64,000 nt of DNA from JAADHX01 sp964569385 (GCA_964569385.1 CAZMUM010000019.1:1-64000), one strand, 5' to 3'. Counted from the first letter of the stretch, positions 8,245-16,855 are shown. Notes: a model not told the origin generated them from the sequence alone. Program-made: numbers and translations.

Positions 8245-9245
8245 TGGACTTTGGTGTTGTTCTTCAAACCGATCCGCCTGCCTGGCGTGTTGTCGACCTA
8301 GCCCGCAAGGCCGAAACGCTTGGGTTCAGCTATGGCTGGACATTCGACAGCCATGTCTTGTGGCAAGAGCCATACGTCATCTACAGCCAGATGCTGGCCG
8401 CTACCAAACGCATGATTGTTGGCCCGATGGTCACCAACCCTGGCACCCGCAACCCCACGGTTACCGCCAGCCACTTTGCCACCCTGAACGACATGTTCGG
8501 CAACCGCACCATTTGTGGCATCGGCCGGGGCGATTCGGCGATGCGGGTGCTCGGCCACAAACCCGAGAACTTGGCTTCGCTTAGCGACGCCATGAAGGTC
8601 ATCAAGGATCTGGCCGAGGGCCGCGAAACCCAATACAACGGCACCACCCAGCACTTCCCGTGGGCCAAAGAGTCAGAACTCAAGGTGCTGATGGCCGCCT
8701 ATGGCCCGAAAGCACTGCACCTGTGTGGCAGCGAAACCGACGGCTTCATTCTGCAACTTGCCGATCCAGACATCACCGAGTGGATGATCGCCGCCGTTCG
8801 CAAAGCAGCAGAAGAAGCCGGCCGCGACCCCGATGCGCTGTACATCTGCGTTGCCGCTCCTGCCTATGTTGGCGACGACATCGAGCATCAGCGCGATCAG
8901 TGCCGTTGGTTCGGTGGCATGGTTGGCAACCACATAGCCGACATTGTCGGCCGCTACGGCGACGGCGGGTCTGGCATTCCCACCGCCCTAAGCGACTACA
9001 TCAAGGCCCGCGAGGGTTATGACTACAGCGGCCACGGCAAAGCCGGTCACGACCACACCGATTTCGTGCCAGACGACATTGTCGATCGTTTCTGTCTGCT
9101 CGGCGACGAAGCGGCTCACGTTGCGAAACTCAAAGAACTAGAGGCCCTCGGCGTCGACCAGTTCGCCATCTATCTGATGCACGATCAGAAAGACGAAACT
9201 CTGAACGCTTATGGTCAGCGCATCATCCCGGCGCTGGCCGAGTAG
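8244..9245 (+). CDS. LLM-class F420-type oxidoreductase
   Basis: A 333-residue luciferase-like (TIM-barrel) oxidoreductase beginning MDFGVVLQTDPPAWRVVDLA. The start is the ATG overlapping the mmsA stop; the longer open frame upstream is inside mmsA. The N-terminus resembles the LLM subfamily I recall as CPS_4043/TIGR03842, which in many genomes sits next to dihydropyrimidinase genes. LLM members use reduced F420 or FMN. The middle (GNRTICGIGRGDSAMRVLG) carries the family's phosphate/cofactor region. Its reaction in this operon is unknown: one possibility is reduction or oxidation of the pyrimidine ring, standing in for the missing dihydropyrimidine dehydrogenase. That is a hypothesis. Confidence 0.85.
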   Translation: MDFGVVLQTDPPAWRVVDLARKAETLGFSYGWTFDSHVLWQEPYVIYSQMLAATKRMIVGPMVTNPGTRNPTVTASHFATLNDMFGNRTICGIGRGDSAMRVLGHKPENLASLSDAMKVIKDLAEGRETQYNGTTQHFPWAKESELKVLMAAYGPKALHLCGSETDGFILQLADPDITEWMIAAVRKAAEEAGRDPDALYICVAAPAYVGDDIEHQRDQCRWFGGMVGNHIADIVGRYGDGGSGIPTALSDYIKAREGYDYSGHGKAGHDHTDFVPDDIVDRFCLLGDEAAHVAKLKELEALGVDQFAIYLMHDQKDETLNAYGQRIIPALAE

Positions 9246-9287
9246 GGCTGGGTACTTGATGGGGGAGTTATTGAGGGGCCTCAGCTA

Positions 9288-10271
9288 GTGGACGCACCGG
9301 CAGCCGACATAGAACAGGGCAGCCCAGATCAGCTCGTTGTCGAACAGTTGATGCGTGAAACCGCAGCGGGCTCGGATCGCCGTGAGACCATCACCAACGC
9401 CGTCCGCCAGGTGTTGATCTTCTCGGCGTTTATAGGGTTGTTGGCGGTCGCCTACACCGTCTACAAGGTGTTTGGCCAGGCCGTCGACGATGCCCAAACC
9501 GACTGGTGGGCCATTGGTTCGGTACTTCCTCGCAGCGACGACCTCAACATGCCGCCAGTGGTCGACATCCTCAAGGCATTTACCGTCACCCCTGGGGGAA
9601 CCAACAAAGTTCTTGGCCTTCAACTCTTCGACGAGGCCCTATTCACCCTGCGAGAAGCAGCCGTTGGTTTCGTCGCCGGCGCGATCATCGGCCTGGCCAT
9701 CGCAGTACTGCTAGTGCGTTCCAAGAAACTTGAAAATGGGCTGTTGCCGTACGTGATTGCCAGCCAGACGGTTCCATTAATCGCCATCGCCCCAATAGTG
9801 GTCATCTGGGGTCGTAAGAACCTCGACTTCCTTCCATGGGAATGGCAAGACTGGATGTCGGTGTCGATTATCGCCAGCTTCCTCACCTTCTTCCCGGTAG
9901 CGGTCAACGGGTTGCGTGGTTTGCAATCACCCAAACCCGAGAACCTCGAGCTGATGGAGTCCTACGCTGCTAGTTGGCGACAAACGCTGTTTCAGCTTCG
10001 GTTTCCAGCATCGGTGCCCTACCTATTCGCGGCATTTAAGATTGCGGCCACGGCGAGCATCGTGGGCGCCATCGTCGGTGAAATCTCGGCTGGTGTACCT
10101 GGCGGGTTGGGTCGGAGAATTCTGAGCCAAGCACTGGTCTATACGACCGCGCCAGCTCGGTTGTATGCCGCTGTCGTCGCGTCGGCGTTGTTGGGGATTT
10201 TCGTGTTCCTGCTGATAGCGGGCACCGAGAAATTTGTCTTGGGTCGTCAGGGTCGGGAGGCCGTTACGTGA
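9288..10271 (+). CDS. ABC transporter permease (NitT/TauT/ThiX type)
   Basis: A 327-residue integral membrane protein with about six hydrophobic segments: near residues 45-60 (VLIFSAFIGLLAVAYTVY), 125-145, 155-175, 195-215 and two near the C-terminus (AAVVASALLGIFVFLLIAG). It has the EAA-like loop typical of importer permeases (LELMESYAASWRQTLFQLRF). The start is GTG at 9288. The family brings in nitrate, sulfonates, thiamine precursors or pyrimidine-like compounds. It overlaps the ATPase gene by 4 bases (GTGA) and is the first gene of a four-gene importer. Confidence 0.88.
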   Translation: MDAPAADIEQGSPDQLVVEQLMRETAAGSDRRETITNAVRQVLIFSAFIGLLAVAYTVYKVFGQAVDDAQTDWWAIGSVLPRSDDLNMPPVVDILKAFTVTPGGTNKVLGLQLFDEALFTLREAAVGFVAGAIIGLAIAVLLVRSKKLENGLLPYVIASQTVPLIAIAPIVVIWGRKNLDFLPWEWQDWMSVSIIASFLTFFPVAVNGLRGLQSPKPENLELMESYAASWRQTLFQLRFPASVPYLFAAFKIAATASIVGAIVGEISAGVPGGLGRRILSQALVYTTAPARLYAAVVASALLGIFVFLLIAGTEKFVLGRQGREAVT

Positions 10272-11044
10272 GCGATCATGCCGTCAATGTCCAGCGTGTC
10301 TCCAAGGTGTTCAACCTGGGTAAGACCAACAAAGTTCATGCCGTCGACAATGTCGACCTCACAATTGCCAAAGGCGAGTTCGTCACCCTGATTGGACCGT
10401 CGGGTTGTGGCAAGAGCACGTTGCTTCGCCTGATCGCATCGTTGGTCGAGCCCACCGGTGGATCAATACAAGTGAACGGCAAATCAGCCGAACAAGCCAG
10501 GCTCGACCGCGAATACGGCATGGCCTTCCAGAAGGCCGGGCTGTTCGATTGGCGCTCGGTATCAAAGAACATCGAACTACCGCTCGAACTGATGGGCTGG
10601 AGCAAACCAGATCGGGCCAAACGGGCCCAAGAGATGCTCGAGTTAGTCAAGCTGCCAGAGTTCGGGGGCCACCACCCCGCTGAGTTGTCTGGCGGGATGC
10701 AACAGCGCATCGCCATTGCCCGTTCGTTGGCGTTCAACCCGTCGTTGCTTCTAATGGACGAACCATTTGGTGCCCTCGACGAGATGACCCGCGAACATAT
10801 GCAGGACGAACTCCTGCGCATCTGGGGCGAAACCGACACCACCGTGGTGTTCGTTACTCACTCCATCGCCGAGGCTGTCTATCTGTCGAGCCGCGTAGTG
10901 GTGATGTCGCCTCGGCCAGGCCAAATATCTGAGATCATCAAAGTTGGCCTTGGCGACCGCGACGCCAGCACCCGCGAAGACCCAGAGTTCTTCAAGATGG
11001 TCACGGTTGTGCGCGAAGCCCTGCGGTCGGTTGAATCGCAATGA
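10268..11044 (+). CDS. ABC transporter ATP-binding protein (NitT/TauT type)
   Basis: A 258-residue ABC ATPase: Walker A GPSGCGKST near residue 43, a Q-loop at AFQKAGLFDWRSV, signature LSGGMQQR, Walker B LLMDEPFGALD and the switch His in VFVTHSI. It energises the two neighbouring permeases. It overlaps both: GTGA with the upstream permease stop and ATGA with the downstream permease start, so the three are probably translated together. Closest in style to SsuB/TauB/ThiZ proteins. Confidence 0.92.
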   Translation: MSDHAVNVQRVSKVFNLGKTNKVHAVDNVDLTIAKGEFVTLIGPSGCGKSTLLRLIASLVEPTGGSIQVNGKSAEQARLDREYGMAFQKAGLFDWRSVSKNIELPLELMGWSKPDRAKRAQEMLELVKLPEFGGHHPAELSGGMQQRIAIARSLAFNPSLLLMDEPFGALDEMTREHMQDELLRIWGETDTTVVFVTHSIAEAVYLSSRVVVMSPRPGQISEIIKVGLGDRDASTREDPEFFKMVTVVREALRSVESQ

Positions 11045-11853
11045 CGGCGGTGCTCAGTGCCTCGGCGACCAAGGCCCGGTTGGTGCGTTGGTCTGCCCCG
11101 ATAATTGCCGGCGTCATCATCTTGGTTATTTGGGAGGCGTCGTTAGCGCTGCTGAACCCTGCTGGTTTCGTGCTGCCACCACCGAGCGACATCGTCGGCG
11201 CCATCTTCGAGAACTTCTCCGAAGTCTGGACCGCCACGAAAGTCACCGGCTTCATCATCGTCACTGGCCTCATAGCTGGTGCAATTGTCGGGGTGGGTAC
11301 TGCCTTGCTCGTTACCCGTTACCGGCTGGCCCGCGAAATTCTCACTCCGCTTGCCGTTTCGTTGAGCGCGGTGCCGATCATTGCTCTAGCACCAATCTTC
11401 AATGCGTGGTTTGGTTTGTTGTCGCCCCGATCGAACCAGATGATCGTGCTCATCTTGGTGTTCTTCCCAATCTTCATCAACACCGCTAAGGGGCTAACCC
11501 AGGTCGAATCCAGCCAGATCGAGCTCATGGAGTCATACGCAGCCAGCGAGTGGCGAATAACTCGCGAGGTGCGGGTTCCGAACGCACTTCCGTTCTTCTT
11601 TACTGCTCTCAAGGTGTCGACTTCGCTGGCCGTGATAGCGGCTATTGTCGCCGAGTACTTCGGCGGCCGACAAGACGCGCTCGGTCCCCTCATAACCCAG
11701 TCAGCTGGACTAACTCGTTACGACGATGCTTGGGCCGCAGTGCTGGCGGGAACACTCATCGGCGCCGCGCTTTACATGATCACCGTAATTCTCGAACGAG
11801 TCGCAATGCCATGGCATGTGTCGATTCGAGGCAACAACCCGGCTGCTAGCTAG
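11041..11853 (+). CDS. ABC transporter permease, second subunit
   Basis: A 270-residue membrane protein of the same family as the permease at 9288, with the EAA-type loop IELMESYAASEWRITREVRV near residues 160-180 and hydrophobic segments at about residues 20-40, 75-95, 105-130, 190-210 and 240-260. Two different permeases flanking one ATPase imply a heterodimeric importer. The ATG overlaps the ATPase stop (ATGA). Confidence 0.88.
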   Translation: MTAVLSASATKARLVRWSAPIIAGVIILVIWEASLALLNPAGFVLPPPSDIVGAIFENFSEVWTATKVTGFIIVTGLIAGAIVGVGTALLVTRYRLAREILTPLAVSLSAVPIIALAPIFNAWFGLLSPRSNQMIVLILVFFPIFINTAKGLTQVESSQIELMESYAASEWRITREVRVPNALPFFFTALKVSTSLAVIAAIVAEYFGGRQDALGPLITQSAGLTRYDDAWAAVLAGTLIGAALYMITVILERVAMPWHVSIRGNNPAAS

Positions 11854-11887
11854 CGGGCAAACAATGGTTCAAACCAGGAGGAAACAA

Positions 11888-13012
11888 ATGAAACAGAAAT
11901 GGATATTCAAATCGCTGGCGTTGCTAGCGGTGTTCGGCATGATCGCCGCGGCATGCGGCGATAGCGACGATGCATCGGATCGCAACTTCGACGAAACCAC
12001 GTCGATCAAATTGCAGCTTCAGTGGGTGCCACAGTCGCAGTTCGCGGGCTACTTTGCCGCAGCCGACCTTGGCTTCTACCAAGACCTAGGCCTCGACGTC
12101 GAGATCATCGAAGGCGGCGTCGACATCGTGCCGGCCACGGTGCTCGATTCGGGTGCCGCCGACTTTGCGATCTCGTGGGTTCCTCGCGGCCTTGTACCTC
12201 GTGAGGAGGGCCTTAACATCACCAACATTGCCCAGGTATTCCAGCGCAGCGGCACCTTGCAGGTGTCATTTGCCGACGCTGGAATCACGACGCCTGCCGA
12301 CCTTGCGGGCAAGAACGTTGGCAACTGGGGCTTCGGCAACGAGTTCGAGCTGTTCGCCGGCCTTAATTCCGTTGGCCTCGACCCGCAGTCTGATGTCACG
12401 CTCGTTCAGCAGGACTTCAACATGACCGCGCTCATCAATGGCGACATCGATGCTGCCCAAGCCATGATCTACAACGAATACGCCCAGGTGCTCGAAACAA
12501 TCAATCCAGACACTGGCGAGCTGTTCCAGCCAGAAGACCTCAACATCATCGACTGGAACGACGTCGGCACCGCCATGTTGCAGGACGCAATCTGGGCCGA
12601 TGCCGATCGTCTCGAAGACGACGACGAGTACCGCGACATTGCGGTTCGGTTCGTCGAAGCTTCGCTTCGTGGTTGGGCCTACTGTCGTGACAACGCCCAA
12701 GAGTGCACCGACATTGTTGTTGGCGTTGGTTCACCATTTGGCGGTCCGGCTCACCAGGCTTGGATGATGAACGAGATCAACGCTCTCATCTGGCCATCAC
12801 CAGGTGGCGTCGGCGTGATGGACTCTGACCTTTGGAATCAGACCATCGACATCGCCACTGCCCAGGGCATCCTTCAGTCGAACCCGACTGAAGGCGCCTT
12901 CCGCACCGACATTGCCGAAGAAGCAGCTAAGAACCTCGAAGATGCCGGCATCGACGTCAACGGTTCTGGCTTCGCGAAGAGCGAAGTTGCCATTACCGAA
13001 GGTGGCAACTAA
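11888..13012 (+). CDS. ABC transporter substrate-binding lipoprotein (NMT1/ThiY-like)
   Basis: A 374-residue lipoprotein: basic MKQKWIFK, hydrophobic core, and lipobox IAAAC with the acylated Cys near residue 20. The mature part begins TSIKLQLQWVPQSQFAGYF, the hallmark of the NMT1/ThiY family that binds pyrimidine precursors (N-formyl-aminomethylpyrimidine in ThiY). GGFDIVPATVLDSGAADFA-like content (here GGVDIVPATVLDSG) matches the ligand-binding hinge. A strong AGGAGG site precedes ATG 11888, which decides the start over an upstream frame at 11816. It delivers the substrate to the two-permease importer; from the operon the ligand is probably a pyrimidine, dihydropyrimidine or hydantoin. A strong terminator follows at 13042. 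Confidence 0.9.
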   Translation: MKQKWIFKSLALLAVFGMIAAACGDSDDASDRNFDETTSIKLQLQWVPQSQFAGYFAAADLGFYQDLGLDVEIIEGGVDIVPATVLDSGAADFAISWVPRGLVPREEGLNITNIAQVFQRSGTLQVSFADAGITTPADLAGKNVGNWGFGNEFELFAGLNSVGLDPQSDVTLVQQDFNMTALINGDIDAAQAMIYNEYAQVLETINPDTGELFQPEDLNIIDWNDVGTAMLQDAIWADADRLEDDDEYRDIAVRFVEASLRGWAYCRDNAQECTDIVVGVGSPFGGPAHQAWMMNEINALIWPSPGGVGVMDSDLWNQTIDIATAQGILQSNPTEGAFRTDIAEEAAKNLEDAGIDVNGSGFAKSEVAITEGGN

Positions 13013-13041
13013 GCCTGAGATAGTTCGCGTTTGGTAACTGA

Positions 13042-13081
13042 ATCGGCCGGGACTTCTCCAACGGGAGGGGTCCCGGCCGAT
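13042..13081 (+). terminator. Strong hairpin terminator of the catabolic operon
   Basis: A perfect 12-bp inverted repeat, ATCGGCCGGGAC (13042-13053) and GTCCCGGCCGAT (13070-13081), with a 16-base loop, 30 bp after the binding-protein stop. It has no long T tract, as is common in high-GC actinobacteria. It closes the operon that began at 3055. Confidence 0.75.
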
Positions 13082-13157
13082 CTTCGACGGCCTGAGATCG
13101 GCGTGGGGCATGGGTGGGTTTGTTACCGTACTGAGACGACACAACGAAGGTGGGCCC

Positions 13158-15119
13158 ATGAACAGGCGCAGTTGCAAACTGGCAGTCCTCGTAGCGATGG
13201 CACTCTTGGGTGGGCTGCTAGCGCCGAGCGCAGACGCTACGCCAGCGATAAACCCAGGTGGGGTGGCCGAGCTCGGTGGCCAGTTCCCTAACCCAGTCCC
13301 AACGCTCGGTAATCGCCAACCTGGTCGCGCCCCGATGTTGTCATCGGACGGCTCCCAGGTGCTGATCGACGGTGACCTCATCGTCGATACAGGCAGCGGA
13401 GTGGTATCTGAGCTCATCGACCACCTCGGGCTGGTGGTCGATGTATCTGGCGACTTTCGGTTCCTACTCAGTCACAAGGCCGCGCCTAGGAACTTTGGTG
13501 AAACTGACGAGCAGTTATACCGGTTCGATCGGGTCACCCAGACGAACCTTCTGGTGGCTGACAGCGCCGCGTTCGGGCCAACTAGGTCGTTGACATCGAC
13601 CCATATCAGCGATGACGGCCGGTATGTGGCGTTCATCAACTTCGACCGCAACAGAGGTGTCGAACTTGTGCGTGTCGATGCCGCTGGCGGGGTCACGCAG
13701 CGGCTGGCGGTGAGTGATGAGTTTCCTGATTTCGCGGACATGGAGCTGGCTGGTAACGGCCGCTTCGCCGTGTATCTGGAGAAGGGCAACATAAACCAGA
13801 CGGCGGTATGGAGAGCAGGTCGCTACGACTTTTCGACTGGTGAGAACCGAACTCTTCGAGAGTTTGTGTTTTCTTTTGCTGATAACCCGTTTGGGCTTGG
13901 AATTGATATCTCGGCTGACGGCCGCTTCATCGTCGTCGACGGTTTCTTGTTTGATGTCGCCACGTCTTCTGAGGTTCAGTTTGTCTCACGAGCCGGTCCG
14001 ATTGTGTCGCCCCAAGGCGACTCATGGAGCACGCCGGTCGGCGTCAGCGACGACGGTTCGCTGGTGGCGTTCGCCACCGTTGATGCACTGGTCCAGAACG
14101 ACACGAACGGTCTTCTCGATATCTATTCGTGGACGCGTTCAGATGGACAATACCGTCGCTTGAGCCGCACAGATCGCGGTACCGAACTCGATGGCGCCGC
14201 CTTCTTCGTCGAACTCTCAGACAACGGCACGACGGCGATTTTCTCGACCGGAGCGTTCAACGCTTCGCGAGACGATCCGACGCCGGTCGAGAGTATCTTC
14301 ATCGTACATCCCGACACGAACCCGTCGCCCGATGTGGGGTTAGTCGACGTTGCGGCTCGACCGGGAGGCGGATTGTGGAGGTTGTACCGGTCCGGCGAGG
14401 TCAGATCGTCGAATGCGCCCACCTTCACCAACTGCCTCGCTTCTATATTTGGCGCCTCTCCTGGTCCGCGACCGCTTCTTCTAGCTGAGGAGTCGGTTAC
14501 TTCAATGAGTCCCACTCCGTCGGGCGAGGGGTATTGGCTGTTTACCGATCTGGGCCGGGTGATTCCGTGCGGCGACGCGCAACACTTTGGTGATCTGTCG
14601 GCACTCGTGCTGAGCGGCAGAATCGTCGATTCGGTGGCCACACCCACCGGTCTTGGTTACTACATGGTCGGAGCCGACGGAGGTCTTTTCGCGTTTGGTG
14701 ACGCAGTGTTTCGGGGTTCTGTACCTGAGGTGTTGCCTGGCGTGCCGTTGGCTGGGGCGATTGTGGCTATTACCGCTACGTCGACCAATGGCGGGTATCG
14801 CATGGTGGCCTCCGATGGCGGCATGTTCAACTTTGGTGATGCGGCGTTCTTTGGTTCGGTTCCACAGGTGTTACCCGGAGTGAGGTTGGCTGGTGATGTC
14901 GTTGGCATGATTGCGTCTGATCGTGGATATCTGGTGTTGGGTGAGGACGGCGGAATTTTCAACTTCGGCGAGTCGCAGTTTCATGGTTCGCTCGGCGGGC
15001 AAATCGTTCCCCGGCCAGTCGCTTCGGTGGCGGTGAACGACGATTTGTCTGGGTATGTGATGTTCGACTCCGACGGAACCGCGTACCCATTCGGCACAGA
15101 CATCGACACATTGCAGTGA
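13158..15119 (+). CDS. Secreted beta-propeller-like protein with GG-rich C-terminal repeats
   Basis: A 653-residue exported protein. A signal peptide is clear: MNRRSCK, a hydrophobic stretch and a cleavable PSADA/TP. The N-terminal two thirds carry TolB/WD40-like blades (SSDGSQVLIDGD, ISDDGRYVAFINFD, ISADGRFIVVDG, VSDDGSLVAFATVD). The last 200 residues hold four repeats of about 48 residues around GYYMVGADGGLFAFGDAVF, GYRMVASDGGMFNFGDAAF and GYLVLGEDGGIFNFGESQF, a surface repeat type I know from actinobacterial secreted proteins. The start at ATG 13158 follows GAAGGTGGG; it is stand-alone. No enzymatic motif is visible; a cell-surface binding role is a guess. Confidence 0.78.
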   Translation: MNRRSCKLAVLVAMALLGGLLAPSADATPAINPGGVAELGGQFPNPVPTLGNRQPGRAPMLSSDGSQVLIDGDLIVDTGSGVVSELIDHLGLVVDVSGDFRFLLSHKAAPRNFGETDEQLYRFDRVTQTNLLVADSAAFGPTRSLTSTHISDDGRYVAFINFDRNRGVELVRVDAAGGVTQRLAVSDEFPDFADMELAGNGRFAVYLEKGNINQTAVWRAGRYDFSTGENRTLREFVFSFADNPFGLGIDISADGRFIVVDGFLFDVATSSEVQFVSRAGPIVSPQGDSWSTPVGVSDDGSLVAFATVDALVQNDTNGLLDIYSWTRSDGQYRRLSRTDRGTELDGAAFFVELSDNGTTAIFSTGAFNASRDDPTPVESIFIVHPDTNPSPDVGLVDVAARPGGGLWRLYRSGEVRSSNAPTFTNCLASIFGASPGPRPLLLAEESVTSMSPTPSGEGYWLFTDLGRVIPCGDAQHFGDLSALVLSGRIVDSVATPTGLGYYMVGADGGLFAFGDAVFRGSVPEVLPGVPLAGAIVAITATSTNGGYRMVASDGGMFNFGDAAFFGSVPQVLPGVRLAGDVVGMIASDRGYLVLGEDGGIFNFGESQFHGSLGGQIVPRPVASVAVNDDLSGYVMFDSDGTAYPFGTDIDTLQ

Positions 15120-15137
15120 TGCAGCGATGTTCTAGTC

Positions 15138-15371
15138 ATGGGCACTACTATCGACCTGCCCGAGGAGATTCATGTACTAGCTCGCCAGCTCGCTCACGAT
15201 TCCAATCGGTCGATGAGTGATGTGATAGCGGAGCTGATGAGGCGTGGTATGGGCCATGGCGGCGGATGTGTCGAAGTCGACAGTCGAGGACTGCCGGAGG
15301 TGTCTGTCGGACGACCTATAACAGTCGAAGATGTACGTTCGCTCGTCGACGACGACGACGACGACGAATGA
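15138..15371 (+). CDS. Ribbon-helix-helix antitoxin-like protein
   Basis: A 77-residue RHH protein: MGTTIDLPEEIHVLARQLAH (strand and helix 1) and SMSDVIAELMRRGMG (helix 2), with an acidic tail ending in five aspartates. It is the antitoxin half of a VapBC-type locus. Its stop overlaps the start of the PIN-toxin remnant as ATGA (15368-15371), the normal coupled arrangement. With the toxin broken it is probably an orphan antitoxin. Confidence 0.78.
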   Translation: MGTTIDLPEEIHVLARQLAHDSNRSMSDVIAELMRRGMGHGGGCVEVDSRGLPEVSVGRPITVEDVRSLVDDDDDDE

Positions 15372-15543
15372 CTGTGGTTCTAGCCGACGGCAAAGTGCTG
15401 ATTGCCCTAACCGTGGTCGAGAGCATTCGCGCCCAGCGCTGGCATCACTTTTGGTCAGACGCCGTGGCGACAGTCAGTTGATAACCCTCGACAAGGGGCT
15501 CGCAGTCCTTCATCAGCGCAACGTCCACCTTCTCACGGTCTAG
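15368..15543 (+). pseudogene. Decayed VapC-like PIN toxin with internal deletion
   Basis: The ATG at 15368 opens MTVVLADGKVLIALTVVE, which matches the N-terminus of mycobacterial-type PIN toxins (LADxNVLIALTV). The frame stops at 15481. In another frame, just before and beyond that point, GDSQLITLDKGLAVLHQ is recognisable as the conserved C-terminal end of the same family, closing at 15543. Only about 58 codons of an expected 130 or so remain, so a central deletion and a frameshift have removed the middle, including the conserved Glu and third Asp. It follows the antitoxin with an ATGA overlap. Confidence 0.72.
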
Positions 15544-15554
15544 CGCAGCGAGAG

Positions 15555-15591
15555 CCAGGTGCCCGAGCCGGCACGAGACTTGGGCACCTGG
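15555..15591. terminator. Convergent hairpin terminator
   Basis: An inverted repeat with arms CCAGGTGCCCGAG (15555-15567) and CTTGGGCACCTGG (15579-15591), 13 bp with one mismatch and an 11-base loop. It lies between the toxin remnant (plus strand) and the end of the siderophore-interacting protein gene (minus strand), so it can serve both. Confidence 0.65.
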
Positions 15592-15626
15592 TCCTAGAGT
15601 GCCTCGAGTGAGAAACTCATCTCGGG

Positions 15627-16442
15627 TTAACCGCCATGAGCTGGGTTCGTTGGGCCGCTGGAACGGTTCAATTTCCAATAGCCGCGTACAACGGCGGCTG
15701 ACCGGTCGACCAACTTGTCGTCGAAGAGGTACTTCCGAATGCGCTGTACCGCCGCGGCTTCGCCCGCGACCCAGTATTGAGTCGTCGGGTCGGGGTTTGT
15801 CTCGCGGATCGATCTAAGGAGTTGGTCGCCAGGCGCGTCCGCCCCTTGCTCGCGCCAGCCGATGGCGAGGTTCGGTCGCGTCGGCAGCTCGACAATGCCT
15901 TTGCCATCCCGCACCTCAATCGTCACATGGACGTCGGCAGCCTCGGGAAGAGCCGGAGTTATTGTCCGGATCGCGGGGATTGCGGATTCATCGCCAGCGA
16001 TGAGGAAGCTGAGTGCGGTCTCGTCGATTTCGTAACCCCTTCCAGTGCCTGAAACGGCCAGTCGATCTCCGGGTTTGGCCGACGCGGCCCATTGCGACAG
16101 TGGCCCTGGTCCGTGGAGGACAATCTCGACGTCGAGGTCGAGTGTGTTGGCGTCGAATCGAACTGGCGTGACTGTTCGAATAGTTGGCCGTTGCCCGTCG
16201 GCGAGTAGAAATTCGTTGCCGCGCCACGTTGGAACTTCTAAGTGCTCATCGTCGAACGGAAGTAGGAGGCGCACACTTGATGCCGGTTGACCGATGTCGA
16301 AGCCATCGAGTTCGCGACCAGACAACGTCAAACGCCTCAGGTAAGGGCTTAGCGGCTCAGATCTGACCACTTCGACCAGTCGGAATGGCGGTGCTTCGCG
16401 GCGGAGTCGTTGAGAGTTATCCACTGATCCGTTCCAGTTCAT
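15627..16442 (-). CDS. Siderophore-interacting protein (FAD-binding ferric-chelate reductase family)
   Basis: A 271-residue protein of the SIP/ViuB family. It has the FAD-binding beta barrel with the RTVTPVRFD motif (usually R-x-Y-T-x-R), followed by the family's LHGPGPLSQWAASAKPGDRL, the SFLIAGDESAIPAI segment and the C-terminal YWVAGEAAAVQRIRKYL. These enzymes use NAD(P)H to reduce iron from internalised siderophores in the cytoplasm. The second base of the flavin motif is Val where Tyr is common. The ATG at 16442 directly follows a GTG at 16445, either could start it. A strong palindrome lies just upstream at 16449-16468; no siderophore uptake genes are nearby. Confidence 0.88.
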   Translation of the reverse strand: MNWNGSVDNSQRLRREAPPFRLVEVVRSEPLSPYLRRLTLSGRELDGFDIGQPASSVRLLLPFDDEHLEVPTWRGNEFLLADGQRPTIRTVTPVRFDANTLDLDVEIVLHGPGPLSQWAASAKPGDRLAVSGTGRGYEIDETALSFLIAGDESAIPAIRTITPALPEAADVHVTIEVRDGKGIVELPTRPNLAIGWREQGADAPGDQLLRSIRETNPDPTTQYWVAGEAAAVQRIRKYLFDDKLVDRSAAVVRGYWKLNRSSGPTNPAHGG

Positions 16443-16448
16443 CACAGA

Positions 16449-16468
16449 CTGTGGTCACGCGACCACAG
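16449..16468. promoter_or_regulatory. Perfect 8-bp inverted repeat between divergent genes
   Basis: CTGTGGTC (16449-16456) and GACCACAG (16461-16468) separated by ACGC. It sits 6 bases upstream of the siderophore-interacting protein start and about 80 bp upstream of a small divergent gene. It does not resemble the usual IdeR/DtxR iron box, so the regulator is unknown; a 5' mRNA hairpin is the alternative. Confidence 0.5.
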
Positions 16469-16549
16469 GTCACCCACAAGAATGTCACAGCGTTGCGGTA
16501 CTCGTTACCCACAGAGGGACTTCCCTATTCTTAGTGCATGGAGGCACAA

Positions 16550-16855
16550 ATGCGCACCGATCAACAACTCAACTACAGCAATGCCGAGTACAGCACTGAC
16601 GAGTACAGCTACCGACCCGATCACGCCAGTGGTTACGAGGTCACGATGGTCGACACGACCGTCGAGAACATCGGCGGGGCCGACGCCTATGCCCAAGAGG
16701 GACCACTCACCACATTCTTCGACACTGGTGGCCGCGATGTGGTCGATTCGTGGGCGATGCGGCTCATGAGCCTTCGCACCGCCGACATCGCCAAGGTCAA
16801 ACGGACTGGGCCCCGCCCATTTGCGCCGGTCTTGCCGATAACAATGGCGAGCTGA
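16550..16855 (+). CDS. Small hypothetical protein
   Basis: A 101-residue protein, not recognised. The ATG at 16550 is preferred over an in-frame ATG at 16538 because GGAGG lies five bases before it. The first 40 residues are rich in Tyr, Asp and Ser (NYSNAEYSTDEYSYRPDHA); the rest, PLTTFFDTGGRDVVDSWAMR and RTADIAKVKRTGPRP, looks like a folded domain. No signal peptide or membrane segment is seen. It is divergent from the siderophore-interacting gene and abuts the end of the HAD phosphatase gene on the other strand with no gap. Confidence 0.55.
   Translation: MRTDQQLNYSNAEYSTDEYSYRPDHASGYEVTMVDTTVENIGGADAYAQEGPLTTFFDTGGRDVVDSWAMRLMSLRTADIAKVKRTGPRPFAPVLPITMAS

Noticed and set aside
13110..13157. 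Upstream extension of the secreted propeller gene
   Set aside because: GAAGGTGGG and a good signal peptide at ATG 13158 decide the start.
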